A program made the position numbers and the translations under genes. A DNA stretch of 64,000 nucleotides from contig OZ252020.1 of assembly GCA_965247505.1 (NCBI GenBank), positions 372,001 through 436,000 of the forward strand, written 5' to 3'. This DNA is from CAIYRG01 sp965247505. GTDB lineage: Bacteria > Pseudomonadota > Alphaproteobacteria > Micropepsales > Micropepsaceae. Under the pieces are notes generated by a model that was not told where the DNA came from, made no database searches, and saw only the letters and a program-made list of their open reading frames with translations. Shown one piece after another: positions 1 to 8,471 of the stretch. Each line of letters begins with the position of its first letter. Within the stretch, counting starts at the first letter, position 1.

Positions 1-579
1 GGGGCTTCGGCGGGCCTGTTCCCCGTGCCGGTGTCGACCTCGGTGCCGTCTGCGTTGAGCAAAAAAATCGACTGATCAAACATAAGCGCCGCAGTATCTC
101 CCACTGCGGTGAGGGCTTCGACGATATAGAGATTGTGATCCCACATAGACAGTAGACCGTACCTGGCGGCCATCATTGTGCAAAACAGTGAGCTGCCAGC
201 CTGGAATGCCCGGATCATAGGCCACTTCATACTCAAAGCGCACCTCGCCCAACCCACGAATTTGCTCCGCAGCATGTTCGACTGCATCCGAATCGATCGC
301 TGGCCCGTCGGGCAAAATCACCACGGTCAGGTGGTATTGGTTCGTTCCCCGCTCGACGTAGAACTGCCTCGCGGTAACGCTGGCGCCGTCCTTCGTCTCA
401 TAGGAAATATCCCGCTCCATAGGCTGTTCGGGAAAAATAATCTCGAAGCGGTAATCGGCATTGCGGTAAACCGAAGTGCCCTGAGCTTGCGCCATCGCGG
501 CGCCTGGCAGAGCGAGAATCAGTACCAGTGAAACTAGGGCACCGGACAGTAACGCCGATGAAAGTTGGGACGCCTGCAT
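1..579 (-). pseudogene. Exported FPxxP-family protein A1, frameshifted and cut by left edge
   Basis: Small exported protein. The start at 579 follows AAGGAGG and opens a Sec signal peptide ending AMA-QAQ. The mature part has FEIIFPEQP, and the stretch VAYDPGIPGWQL is also found in the paralogue at 62839-63432. Around 141-147 the frame breaks: the original frame stops at 76, while the other frame continues in full alignment with the paralogue (FDQSIFLLNADG, then DTGTGN) to the window edge. One missing base explains this. The family has at least five members here (also 1024, 4270, 5078 and 62839). Its function is unknown; the size and strand pattern vaguely recall PsbP/DcrB-like secreted domains, but I cannot establish that. 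Confidence 0.75.
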
Positions 580-584
580 AGACA

Positions 585-935
585 ATGCCTCCTTGGCACC
601 ATTCTTTTGCGATGTTCGACTCAACACAAACAGTAACTCTGACTGGCAACGTAACCGACTACAATTGGATTAATCCGCACACTTGGATTCATGTTGCGGT
701 CACGGATGAGGCCGGGAATGCAGTGACATGGTCCTTTGAAGCCTCATCGACCGGCCGCCTCGCCGCCTCTGGCTGGTCACCGGACATGGTTGTGGCTGGC
801 GATCGCGTCGAAGTCGGCTTCAGTCCGCTTAGAGACGGTACGCCTGGAGGGCACGTAAAGACGCTTGTACTCGCGGACGGGACAGAATTATGCAATGGCG
901 CAGCGTGCCGCGAAGCCCTCGGAGTTACAGAATAG
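585..935 (+). pseudogene. DUF6152-like protein B1 lacking its signal peptide
   Basis: Begins within 13 bases of the DUF6152 mature-protein motif HHSFAMFD and continues through NPHTW, an SGW motif, DGTPGGH and TELCNGAACRE. The intact relatives at 24242 and 62178 have an extra 30-45 residue Sec signal before HHSFAMFD. Here it is absent, and the first codons overlap the ribosome binding site of the divergent gene at 1-579, with no Shine-Dalgarno of its own. A deletion seems to have removed the promoter, start and signal peptide. DUF6152 proteins are small periplasmic domains of unknown function. Probably silent, or cytosolic if translated. Confidence 0.65.
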
Positions 936-1023
936 GCGCGTTGCCTCTTCGCGAATATTGGGCCAACAGCGCGGCGGGAATGCTGGAATTTGTGCTTGCG
1001 CTTAATCTAACCGGCGCTCTAGC

Positions 1024-1638
1024 TCATTGTGGCCGGCTCCGTAGTGGTTCTCCGCCTGAGCCCGGAATGACGCGATAGCGGTTGCCGTCGAGATCGCGGT
1101 TATAGCGCACGCGCACTCCATCTTGGTCACGCAATGAGAGTGATTGCTGGAACAGCCCCGGGACGATGCCATCTGGCGGCGCACGCCCTTCGGCGATGAA
1201 AAGGCGCACTATGCCTGTATTCGCCGGCGGATGAACAATCGCAATGAAGCTGCGCGATTCATCGGGATTGGTAAGCTGAAGCATGTGCGTATCCATGCCC
1301 TCATAGCCGCCCACCTCGTCGGAAGTCACCCTGCTCGCGCGCTGTCGAAATTTTTCCGCTGCATACGCTATGGCGTTCGCAGCTTCGTCTTCGTCTACGC
1401 CCTCATAATCGACGACCGTGACGGCAAACACGCCCGCGTCGTTTTCAACGCTGTAAACGCGCGCAGTAACCTCCCTCCCGGAGCCGAGACGGTAGGTAAT
1501 GTTTTCCATCGTTGGTTCGCCTGGAAAATTGACTGCGAAATTATCAGCCACATTTTCATATTCCATCCACTCTTGCGCGATTGCATTGGAGGTAAACGAA
1601 AACGCCAGAAACAGTGCAACTAAGACACCATTGCGCAT
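1024..1638 (-). CDS. Exported FPxxP-family protein A2
   Basis: 204 aa with a Sec signal (cleavage near AIA-QEW) and the family signature FAVNFPGEP followed by ENITY. RBS GGGAG lies 8 bases before the ATG. The C-terminal half carries RLFIAEGRAPP, which matches RLYIAEGSVAP in the paralogue at 4270. No catalytic motif is visible. Predicted periplasmic. It faces a separate small gene at 1854 and the quinoprotein at 2125, but no operon links them. Function unknown. Confidence 0.8.
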   Translation of the reverse strand: MRNGVLVALFLAFSFTSNAIAQEWMEYENVADNFAVNFPGEPTMENITYRLGSGREVTARVYSVENDAGVFAVTVVDYEGVDEDEAANAIAYAAEKFRQRASRVTSDEVGGYEGMDTHMLQLTNPDESRSFIAIVHPPANTGIVRLFIAEGRAPPDGIVPGLFQQSLSLRDQDGVRVRYNRDLDGNRYRVIPGSGGEPLRSRPQ

Positions 1639-1853
1639 AATCCAACTCCCTTCCTATCGCCGCGGAAGCCGGACGCCATCGCCCTGCCTTTCCATTGCCC
1701 ACAATGGAGAGACTAGCACGGACGGCAATATAACCGCTATTCGAACTAGTTTGACCTCCGCACAGCGAAACAGATATTCGCCAGATTCGGCCCTTGCGTC
1801 GCCCGCGATCATCTGCGAAGCCCTGAGACGAGCATGAATAGGGAGCATCAAAC

Positions 1854-2033
1854 ATGACGAGAGAAGAAGACGTAATTGCGGCGCTGGATAAGCCCCGCGC
1901 CCTTTATGCGATCCAGCAACGGGTTGACCCCAGCAATAAGAGCACCGACGCTCTGCAAGATTTGTTGATGCGGATGCGGGCCGAGGGAAAATTGAAGTTC
2001 GACATCAATAACGGCAAATGGAGCATAGCGTAA
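1854..2033 (+). CDS. Small 59-aa protein, winged-helix-like
   Basis: A complete short gene: ATG at 1854 preceded by AGGGAG about 9 bases upstream, stop TAA at 2031-2033. It is acidic/basic mixed and has no signal peptide. The order helix (DVIAALDKPRALYAIQ), helix (TDALQDLLMRMRAEG), then a strand ending KLKFDINNGKWSIA looks like a small winged-helix DNA-binding fold, where the last glycine/Trp segment would be the wing. This is inference from pattern only. It sits 91 bases upstream of the quinohaem dehydrogenase on the same strand and could regulate it. Confidence 0.6.
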   Translation: MTREEDVIAALDKPRALYAIQQRVDPSNKSTDALQDLLMRMRAEGKLKFDINNGKWSIA

Positions 2034-2124
2034 GCGCCGCTGGGGCTCGAAAATTCGGCACGGCTATGCACCAGGCGCTCATTGCGAGTGATAAAAATCA
2101 TAAGGACAATTAGGGGAGGCATCG

Positions 2125-4251
2125 ATGCGGAGGAAAATGGGACGGTTTGTAGATCGCGTTAAGCAAGGTTCAGTCCTTTTTGCCCCCATGCTTTGCGTCT
2201 TGGCCGCGCTTGTCGCAGCCAGTGGCGCCTATGCGCAAACGACCGCTATCCGCCCCGCGCCTGCTTTCTCGGGGCAAGAATTAAGCGCCCTTCCAACCAG
2301 TAATTGGCCGACCCGTGGCGGCAATCTTGCCAATCAGCGCTATTCGCCGCTTACCCAAATCACGCGGGAGAATCTTGGAAACTTAAAAGCGGTCTGGCGC
2401 ACCCATCTCGACGGTTCGGGATCCGGCCCGCGCTATTCGGGCGAGGCATCGCCTATCGTTTATGATGGCGTGATTTACATCCCGACCGGCGCCAATGATG
2501 TGTTCGCACTATCCGTCGCGACGGGTGAGATTCTTTGGAAATACCAAGCCGATCTCGACGACATGATCGACACGGTGTGCTGCGGCTGGACCAGCCGCGG
2601 CGTCGGATTCGGCGACGGCAAAGTCTTTGTCGGCCAACTTGACGGAAAGCTGGTCGCGGTAAGTCAAACCGACGGAGAAGTGCTTTGGTCGGTGCAGGCC
2701 GAACGCTGGGAAGAGGGTTATACCATCACCAGCGCGCCACTCTATTACAACGGCTTGGTGATCACAGGCTTTGCGGGCGCGGAGCGCGCAACGCGTGGGC
2801 GGGTAAAAGCCTATAATGCGGTGGACGGTACACTCGCCTGGACTTTTTACACCATCCCAGCGCCTGGCGAGTTTGGCAATGACACTTGGCCGCAAGACAA
2901 TGAGGCCTGGCGCTATGGCGGCGGCTCGGTGTGGGAAACGCCGGCAGTCGATCCCGAGCTAGGCCTAATCTATTTTTCGACCGCCAACGCCAATCCCGAT
3001 CTCGACGGCTCTTACCGCGCGGGCGACAATCTTTTCACCTCTTCCGTCCTCGCGCTCGATGCGATGAGCGGCACATATCGCTGGCATTATCAAACCGTCC
3101 ATCACGACATTTGGGATTACGACATGTCGACGGATGTCGTGTTGTTCGATCTCGATATGAACGGCACGATGAGAAAAGGTCTTGGAGCGGCAAGCAAAAC
3201 CGGTTGGGTTTACATTCTGGACCGCGAAACCGGTGAGCCGATTGTCGGCATCGAAGAACTGTCGGTGCCGCAAGAGCCGCGCCAGGCAACAGCTGCGACG
3301 CAGCCCCATCCCATCGGCGATGGATTTGTTCCGCAAAGCATCGATATTGCGCCGGAAGGGTTTAAAATCGTCAATGGCGGGCGAATCTTCACACCCTATT
3401 GGGACGAGCCCGGCGTGTATCGGCCCGGTTCCAGCGGTGGCGCCAACTGGCCTCCCAATTCCTATGATCCCGTGAACCAAATACTTTATGTCTGCGCGAC
3501 CGACCGCTACCAGGCTACGGCCTACACCGACCCAGTTAACAATGAAATGCCGATGCTAGGCGAGCGGCGCGTCGGCGGGCCGTTGCGCGGCCAACTTCAT
3601 TTCCCGCGCATGGGTATTTTTGCCGCGCTCGACATGACCACTAACCGCCTTGTCTGGCAGCAAAGATGGCTTCGCCCCTGTTATAGCGGCTCGGCGGTGA
3701 CTGCGTCGGGACTTGTTTTCGTCGGGCGCAGTGACGGGCGCTTTATGGCGCTGGATGCGGCTGACGGATCGCATCTTTGGGAATTTCAAACCGGCGCCGG
3801 CGTGAATGCGCCGCCCTCCATCTTCGAACATGATGGCGTGCAATATGTTGTTGCCTATTCCGCGGGAAACCTCTTTGCGCGCTCGCCCCGCGGCGATAGT
3901 GTGTGGCTTTTCTCATTAGAAGGAACACTCGATCCCGTCGCTGCGCCTCCAATAGACGCGGTGCTGATATCGGAGGATGAAGGGACCGAGGATACCGAAA
4001 CCGATCTTAGCGTAACTGAGGCCGATGTGGATGCCGGCCGCTTGGTCTTTTCGCAGACCTGCGCCTTTTGTCATGGCGCGGATGGAACCGGCGGCCATGA
4101 AGGGCCAACGCTCGGCAATGCCGACGACCGGGCCTTCGTTTCGGTTTTGGTTCGGGGCGGACGCAACGAAATGCCTGCGTTTGGAAATCTACTCTCTGCG
4201 CAGGAAATCGCCGATGTCGCGGCTTACGTCTCGGAAGAGTTCGCGGAGTAA
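2125..4251 (+). CDS. PQQ-dependent quinohaem alcohol dehydrogenase
   Basis: Periplasmic type II quinohaemoprotein dehydrogenase, 708 aa. Signal peptide ends near AYA-QTT; RBS GGGGAGG precedes the ATG. An eight-bladed PQQ propeller starts with NWPTRGGNLANQRYSPL. The vicinal cysteine pair (DTVCCGW), typical of PQQ alcohol dehydrogenases, and HHDIWDYD with the catalytic Asp are present. A C-terminal cytochrome c domain carries haem motif CAFCH at residues 646-650 and a likely Met ligand in EMPAF. Known family reaction: oxidation of alcohols or aldehydes with electron transfer through haem c to the respiratory chain. Substrate cannot be read from sequence. No pqq biosynthesis genes are in the window. 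Confidence 0.93.
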   Translation: MRRKMGRFVDRVKQGSVLFAPMLCVLAALVAASGAYAQTTAIRPAPAFSGQELSALPTSNWPTRGGNLANQRYSPLTQITRENLGNLKAVWRTHLDGSGSGPRYSGEASPIVYDGVIYIPTGANDVFALSVATGEILWKYQADLDDMIDTVCCGWTSRGVGFGDGKVFVGQLDGKLVAVSQTDGEVLWSVQAERWEEGYTITSAPLYYNGLVITGFAGAERATRGRVKAYNAVDGTLAWTFYTIPAPGEFGNDTWPQDNEAWRYGGGSVWETPAVDPELGLIYFSTANANPDLDGSYRAGDNLFTSSVLALDAMSGTYRWHYQTVHHDIWDYDMSTDVVLFDLDMNGTMRKGLGAASKTGWVYILDRETGEPIVGIEELSVPQEPRQATAATQPHPIGDGFVPQSIDIAPEGFKIVNGGRIFTPYWDEPGVYRPGSSGGANWPPNSYDPVNQILYVCATDRYQATAYTDPVNNEMPMLGERRVGGPLRGQLHFPRMGIFAALDMTTNRLVWQQRWLRPCYSGSAVTASGLVFVGRSDGRFMALDAADGSHLWEFQTGAGVNAPPSIFEHDGVQYVVAYSAGNLFARSPRGDSVWLFSLEGTLDPVAAPPIDAVLISEDEGTEDTETDLSVTEADVDAGRLVFSQTCAFCHGADGTGGHEGPTLGNADDRAFVSVLVRGGRNEMPAFGNLLSAQEIADVAAYVSEEFAE

Positions 4252-4269
4252 CGGCCAGCGAGATCACGC

Positions 4270-4797
4270 TCAATTATTCAACACAATTCTTTCGCCGGTA
4301 GCATCGATGACCGTAATCGATTGCTGGAAATTCGACGGCGGTGGATAGCCAGGCGCGACGCTTCCCTCTGCGATGTAGAGACGCTGATTGAGAAATAGGG
4401 AAAAAGATTGGATTAACCGTCCATCCGTTCCGGTCACGCTCATCATCCAGCCGGGAACACCGTCCAACGCATGATAATTGTCATAGGTGGGCGTACCCTT
4501 TGCGCGTAGAGCGGCAGTTGCATAGAAAACCGCAGTGAGCGAATCGGTGGGGTCGGATTCGAAGCTGACCGCGGTCAGGGAATAGTGTCCGCCCTCGGTT
4601 TCGGCGGCCCAAACCCGCCCAGGGACAATTCTATCTTCGGAAGACATATATTCGATGTCCACGCCAACAGGCTCGTGCGGAAAATTTATTCCGACACCCC
4701 AAGCAAGGTCATTTAACTCAATCCAGCCTTGCGCCCATGCGGGCGAAGAGGCGAGCGCGGCCAAAATCGCTACAACAAATAAATTTCTTGAACGCAT
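4270..4797 (-). CDS. Exported FPxxP-family protein A3
   Basis: 175 aa. The start at 4797 is chosen over an upstream ATG because GGAGAG lies 8 bases before it and a Sec signal (cleavage AWA-QGW) follows at once. Family signature GINFPHEP then DIEY; VPGWMMS matches the PGWQL segment of A1 and A5. It lies convergent to the quinoprotein, leaving only 18 bases between stops, and downstream of two same-strand small genes (4870, 5078), so it may be the last gene of an operon. Function unknown. Confidence 0.8.
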   Translation of the reverse strand: MRSRNLFVVAILAALASSPAWAQGWIELNDLAWGVGINFPHEPVGVDIEYMSSEDRIVPGRVWAAETEGGHYSLTAVSFESDPTDSLTAVFYATAALRAKGTPTYDNYHALDGVPGWMMSVTGTDGRLIQSFSLFLNQRLYIAEGSVAPGYPPPSNFQQSITVIDATGERIVLNN

Positions 4798-4869
4798 CGA
4801 TGCTCTCCATTTTGAACCTAAGAACAATAACACAAAAACCGCACCATGTATTTCGTAAGCCGGTTAAAA

Positions 4870-5040
4870 CTAGGGCCGGCTACGGCGCAGGAAAATAAGC
4901 GTCAAAGCGCCTTGCACAATCAAAAACAATGAGACTGCCCAAAGGTAGGGTTCAACATCTTCCGAGCGGCCAACATGAATAGCGTGAAGGCTCCCCAATA
5001 TGATGAGAACCGCGCCGCCGAGACGGACTAACCTTCCCAT
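4870..5040 (-). CDS. Small 56-aa two-helix membrane protein
   Basis: ATG at 5040, stop TAG at 4870-4872. Two hydrophobic helices (about residues 5-21 and 33-51) are separated by a polar loop (HVGRSEDVEP), with an arginine-rich C-terminus. The upstream AGCGGGGT is only a moderate ribosome site. It lies 37 bases after the FPxxP gene at 5078 and 72 bases before the one at 4797 on the same strand, so cotranscription is likely. No family recognised. Confidence 0.55.
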   Translation of the reverse strand: MGRLVRLGGAVLIILGSLHAIHVGRSEDVEPYLWAVSLFLIVQGALTLIFLRRSRP

Positions 5041-5077
5041 TCGAATACCCCGCTAGAGGTGCAGATCACCCGTCGCG

Positions 5078-5638
5078 TCATTCATATGCCCGGTCGATAT
5101 TGAAACTGAGGGAGTTGGTAAACCTGATGGCCATCGAGGAATTCGGTTGGCCATGTTCGGGCAAAATAATAGCTTCGATTTTGTATAGTTTTCCTTTGGT
5201 GAAAAAGCACGCGGTCTGAGCGCGTCCACCATCATCGGCGAGGTTCACCGAAACGAGCCTGCCGTAAACCGCGCGCGCTCCCGGCTCCACGCGTGCTGTC
5301 ATGTTTGCGACCGGCGTGCCCTCTGCCTCGGCCATGGCCACACATTCGCCGAATATGCTTGCTCCGACATCCCCACTATCGGGCAACATGACCACGGTCA
5401 TACGAAAGATAATATTGTCCTCTTCATAGACCAATTGTTCTGCCGAAGCGGCGCCAATAACCGGAGTCGCATATTCGATCGTTGTTCGCGTCGGCTCGCC
5501 GGGCCATGCCTTCAACATCGCCAGATCATCCGCTTCATAGCGATGCTCTTCCCACGACGCGGCCATGCTGGGGCTGGAACTGAACCCCAACGCAAGTGCT
5601 GAAATAATCGCTGCAACTGCAATTGCCAACAACCGCAT
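5078..5638 (-). CDS. Exported FPxxP-family protein A4 (diverged)
   Basis: 186 aa. The start at 5638 has GGGGAGAG about 9 bases upstream and directly opens a Sec signal ending SMA-ASW. The signature is altered to KAWPGEP then TIEYAT. Two cysteines in the mature protein (GECVAMAE, AQTACFF) are not shared by the other members and could form a disulfide. It is the first gene of a possible three-gene minus-strand run with 4870 and 4270. Function unknown. Confidence 0.75.
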   Translation of the reverse strand: MRLLAIAVAAIISALALGFSSSPSMAASWEEHRYEADDLAMLKAWPGEPTRTTIEYATPVIGAASAEQLVYEEDNIIFRMTVVMLPDSGDVGASIFGECVAMAEAEGTPVANMTARVEPGARAVYGRLVSVNLADDGGRAQTACFFTKGKLYKIEAIILPEHGQPNSSMAIRFTNSLSFNIDRAYE

Positions 5639-5842
5639 TTGACTTCTCTCCCCGTCTATCGTCTGCCCGCGAAAACGGGCCAGTGCCTGCAAAACGATGC
5701 CATAAATTCGGTTGCCTGTCTTCTCTGTGCACTCCAATTTCTTCGTGTCGGACAGCTTCGTGCAACCCAAGATTGAAATTGGAGCGCCGGCGGTTAAAGT
5801 TCCGAAGTGATGGTCACAAAGCTAGGCGTTCGAGGGGTTTCC

Positions 5843-6949
5843 ATGAAAATTGATACGGATGACGATGCGATGGCATCACCCTGGAATAGAAAGCCTCCAA
5901 TTTGGAATAGACGAGCTGTTGTCGCGGCAATGCTGAGCGCGTCGGTGCTCGCCTCGCCTCAATTGAGGGCGGCAGAGCAAACCATCTCGCTTGAAGCGAC
6001 GCCCCGCGATTGGTCCGGGCAAAACCCCTTGCCCTATCCCGACCCTGATGTGATCGCGCTCGATCCGCGCTTTGAGCAATATATTCTTTTTCAATCGCCG
6101 ATTCAGCGCCTGCACACCGGCACGCTTTGGGCCGAAGGGCCGGCATGGAACGGTGTCGGGCGCTATCTGGTGTGGAGCGACATTCCAAACAATGTGCAAC
6201 AGCGTTGGATTGGGGACGATGCCCGGGTCACAACATTTCGTAAGCCCTCCGGTTACAGCAATGGCAACACATTCGATTATCAAGGCCGGCAACTCTCTTG
6301 CGAGCATGGCGGGCGGCGCGTGGCGCGCTATGAGGGCGATGGCAGCGTCACGACGATTGCCGATCGATTTAATGGCAATAGATTAAACTCACCCAATGAT
6401 GTCGTGGTCCATCCCGATGGCGGGATATGGTTCACCGATCCGACCTGGGGGATTGCGGGTAATTACGAAGGCAACCGCGCGGAATCGGAAACCAAACAAG
6501 CCGTTTACCGGGTCGATCCCGGCTCGGGTGCGATCGCGATGGTCAGTGACGAAGTGGTTCAGCCCAACGGTCTTTGCTTCTCGCCTGATTACACGAAGTT
6601 GTATGTGGCCGACACATTTTTCCCTAATCCGCAGGACATCAAAGTCTGGGGCGTGGCCGGAACGAGTTTGAGTAACGGCCGGCAGCTCGTTCAGATGGAC
6701 ACGCCCGGAACCGGAGAAATCGCGTGGGCCGACGGAATTCGCTGCGACGCGGATGGAAATATTTGGGCTGGAGCGCAACCAGGTGTGCAAGTCTTCGCGC
6801 CCGATGGCGATCGCATAGGCATGATCCGGCTTCCCGAAATCTGCGCCAATATTTGTTTCGGCGGTCCGCGACGCAACCGCCTTTTCATGACCGCAAGCCA
6901 GTCGCTCTATGCGGTTTATGTAGGAATTTCGGGCGCGCATATCGCGTGA
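5843..6949 (+). CDS. SMP-30/gluconolactonase-like exported protein
   Basis: 368 aa. Start at 5843 follows GAGGGG. An N-terminal RRAVVAAMLSASVLAS segment is a Tat/Sec-type signal. Six-bladed propeller of the SMP-30/LRE lactonase family: LWAEGPAW (metal Glu), YSNGNTFD, RLNSPNDVVV (metal Asn), GIWFTDPTWG and WADGIRCD (metal Asp) are all in the expected order. Family role: divalent-metal hydrolysis of sugar lactones. With the quinoprotein dehydrogenase next door, a periplasmic oxidation-then-lactone-opening route is reasonable but is inference. Confidence 0.9.
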   Translation: MKIDTDDDAMASPWNRKPPIWNRRAVVAAMLSASVLASPQLRAAEQTISLEATPRDWSGQNPLPYPDPDVIALDPRFEQYILFQSPIQRLHTGTLWAEGPAWNGVGRYLVWSDIPNNVQQRWIGDDARVTTFRKPSGYSNGNTFDYQGRQLSCEHGGRRVARYEGDGSVTTIADRFNGNRLNSPNDVVVHPDGGIWFTDPTWGIAGNYEGNRAESETKQAVYRVDPGSGAIAMVSDEVVQPNGLCFSPDYTKLYVADTFFPNPQDIKVWGVAGTSLSNGRQLVQMDTPGTGEIAWADGIRCDADGNIWAGAQPGVQVFAPDGDRIGMIRLPEICANICFGGPRRNRLFMTASQSLYAVYVGISGAHIA

Positions 6950-7022
6950 AAGTCGGCTAAATGCAGACGCCACACATTCTGGTGTCTAGTCCTCCCACCT
7001 AACTCTCCTCGGGCTCCATTCG

Positions 7023-8471
7023 GGCGATGTCCCTATCTCTGTTGAAATTCGTGGGGCAGGCGTCGCTGGTTGATGATGCTATGCTGCCTTCATGATGGTT
7101 TCAATGGCACTGTCGGCCTGAGCCTTTCTCAAGTGTTCCTGGAGAGCATTTCGGAGGATGGGCAGCTGGCGATAGGCCTTGAGGCGACGGAAGGTTTTCT
7201 GGGCCTCCAGCAGGCCGGCGGCGGTCCATCTGAGCGCCATCTCGGCGTGTCTCCAGCGTTTGACGTTGCGGGTGACCTGGCGCACCGTGCCGAGCGCGTT
7301 CTCGACGATGTTGGTGCAGGCGAGCGAGCGCCGGAGTTCGTGCGGTAGGCCGAGGCGGATGACGGTGAGGATCTCCTCCAGCCCCTCCAGGATGCTGCCC
7401 GAGACGCCCGGTTCCTCATGCTCCAGACGCCGGACCAGGTTGCGCAAGAGCCGCTCGGCCTTGTTTGCGTCGTCCTGGTCCCAGGCCTGACGGAGCGCCT
7501 TCTTGACGCTCGCGTGCAAATGTTGGGGCAGGCGCTCGATGATGTTACGGCCCTTGTGGACCTGGCAGCGCTGGATGGCGGCGGCCACACCGAAGGTGTT
7601 TCGGATCGCTTTGCTGAGTGCCTTCGCGCCATCGACGATGAACAGCCGCGGCAGTGTCGGATCGAGCCCCCTGGCGAGGAGATTGTCGATCAAGGCCTGG
7701 ACGACGACCGTGTTCTCCGTCGCCCCCTCGACCACGGCCAGGACATGCTTGTCGCCGTTGCCATCGACGCCGATCGCCGCCATCAGGACATGGTCGCCGA
7801 CATGCAGACCGTCGATCTGGATGACTAGCAGGTCGAGTTCCGAGAGATCCGAGGCGAGCCAGGCCTTCATCTTCTTGCGTGACAGCGCCACAAAGCGCCG
7901 GGAAACGGCCGACTTCGAGGTGCCGTCGCCACGCGCTTTCGCCAGCTCGCCCTCGGGCAGACGGACCGCGCGGTGGTACTTGCGGGTCGACACGTTCAGC
8001 ACCATCAGGTTGAGCGCCCACTCGAGCAGCAGGTTGGCATCGCGTAGCGCCTGCCAACTCTCCAAGCTCACCTCTTTGCCCGCCCGGTCACGAACCCGTG
8101 GCCGGGCCACCTTCACTTTGCCGCCGTGGTAGCCGATCTCGTTATGTGTCCTGCCCCAGCGATAACCTCGACGGTCCCCATGGCGGCGATGTCGGGCCCC
8201 GCACACGGTCGTGGCGTCCTCCTCCATCATCTCGGCCAAGGCCTCGACCCCGGCCAGAAGACAAAACCGATCCACGCTGAGATGGACTGCGTCCATCGCG
8301 TCCGCCAGCGGCGGCATAGGAATCGAGGGGGCAAGGGCTTTCGGGCGGCTGGAACTACGGATATTATTTCCCATGGTGTCGTTCTCCCTTTTGGGTTTGC
8401 AGCACCCGGAGCCTAACGGCTCCAGGAGAGCGACACCTACCTCAACTTTTCAACATCGACCGGGACATCCC
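7023..8471 (-). mobile_element. IS256-family insertion sequence, 1449 bp
   Basis: One mutator-type transposase between imperfect terminal inverted repeats (left begins GGCGATGTCCC, right end reads GGGATGTCCC on the other strand; similarity extends through TGTTGAAA to the shared TCGCT). It is flanked by a perfect 9-bp target duplication CTCCATTCG at 7014-7022 and 8472-8480, the size expected for IS256 elements. The insertion falls near the 3' end of the MFS gene at 8442-9653. Confidence 0.93.
7079..8374 (-). CDS. IS256-family (mutator) transposase
   Basis: 431 aa, full length for the family. DDE chemistry: first Asp in VIQIDGLHVGDH, second in LFIVDGAKALSKAI, followed by CQVHKGRNI, and the C-terminal Glu in CTNIVENALGTVR; all are the standard mutator landmarks. 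The first 80 residues hold the diverged DNA-binding region (RHRRHGDRRGYRWG). The frame is intact and the ends are well preserved, so the element may still be active. Confidence 0.95.
   Translation of the reverse strand: MGNNIRSSSRPKALAPSIPMPPLADAMDAVHLSVDRFCLLAGVEALAEMMEEDATTVCGARHRRHGDRRGYRWGRTHNEIGYHGGKVKVARPRVRDRAGKEVSLESWQALRDANLLLEWALNLMVLNVSTRKYHRAVRLPEGELAKARGDGTSKSAVSRRFVALSRKKMKAWLASDLSELDLLVIQIDGLHVGDHVLMAAIGVDGNGDKHVLAVVEGATENTVVVQALIDNLLARGLDPTLPRLFIVDGAKALSKAIRNTFGVAAAIQRCQVHKGRNIIERLPQHLHASVKKALRQAWDQDDANKAERLLRNLVRRLEHEEPGVSGSILEGLEEILTVIRLGLPHELRRSLACTNIVENALGTVRQVTRNVKRWRHAEMALRWTAAGLLEAQKTFRRLKAYRQLPILRNALQEHLRKAQADSAIETIMKAA

Noticed and set aside
7129..8132. Other long frames inside the IS256 transposase
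   Set aside because: Arg/Ser/Ala-rich shadow frames caused by high GC; the mutator transposase on the minus strand explains the region.
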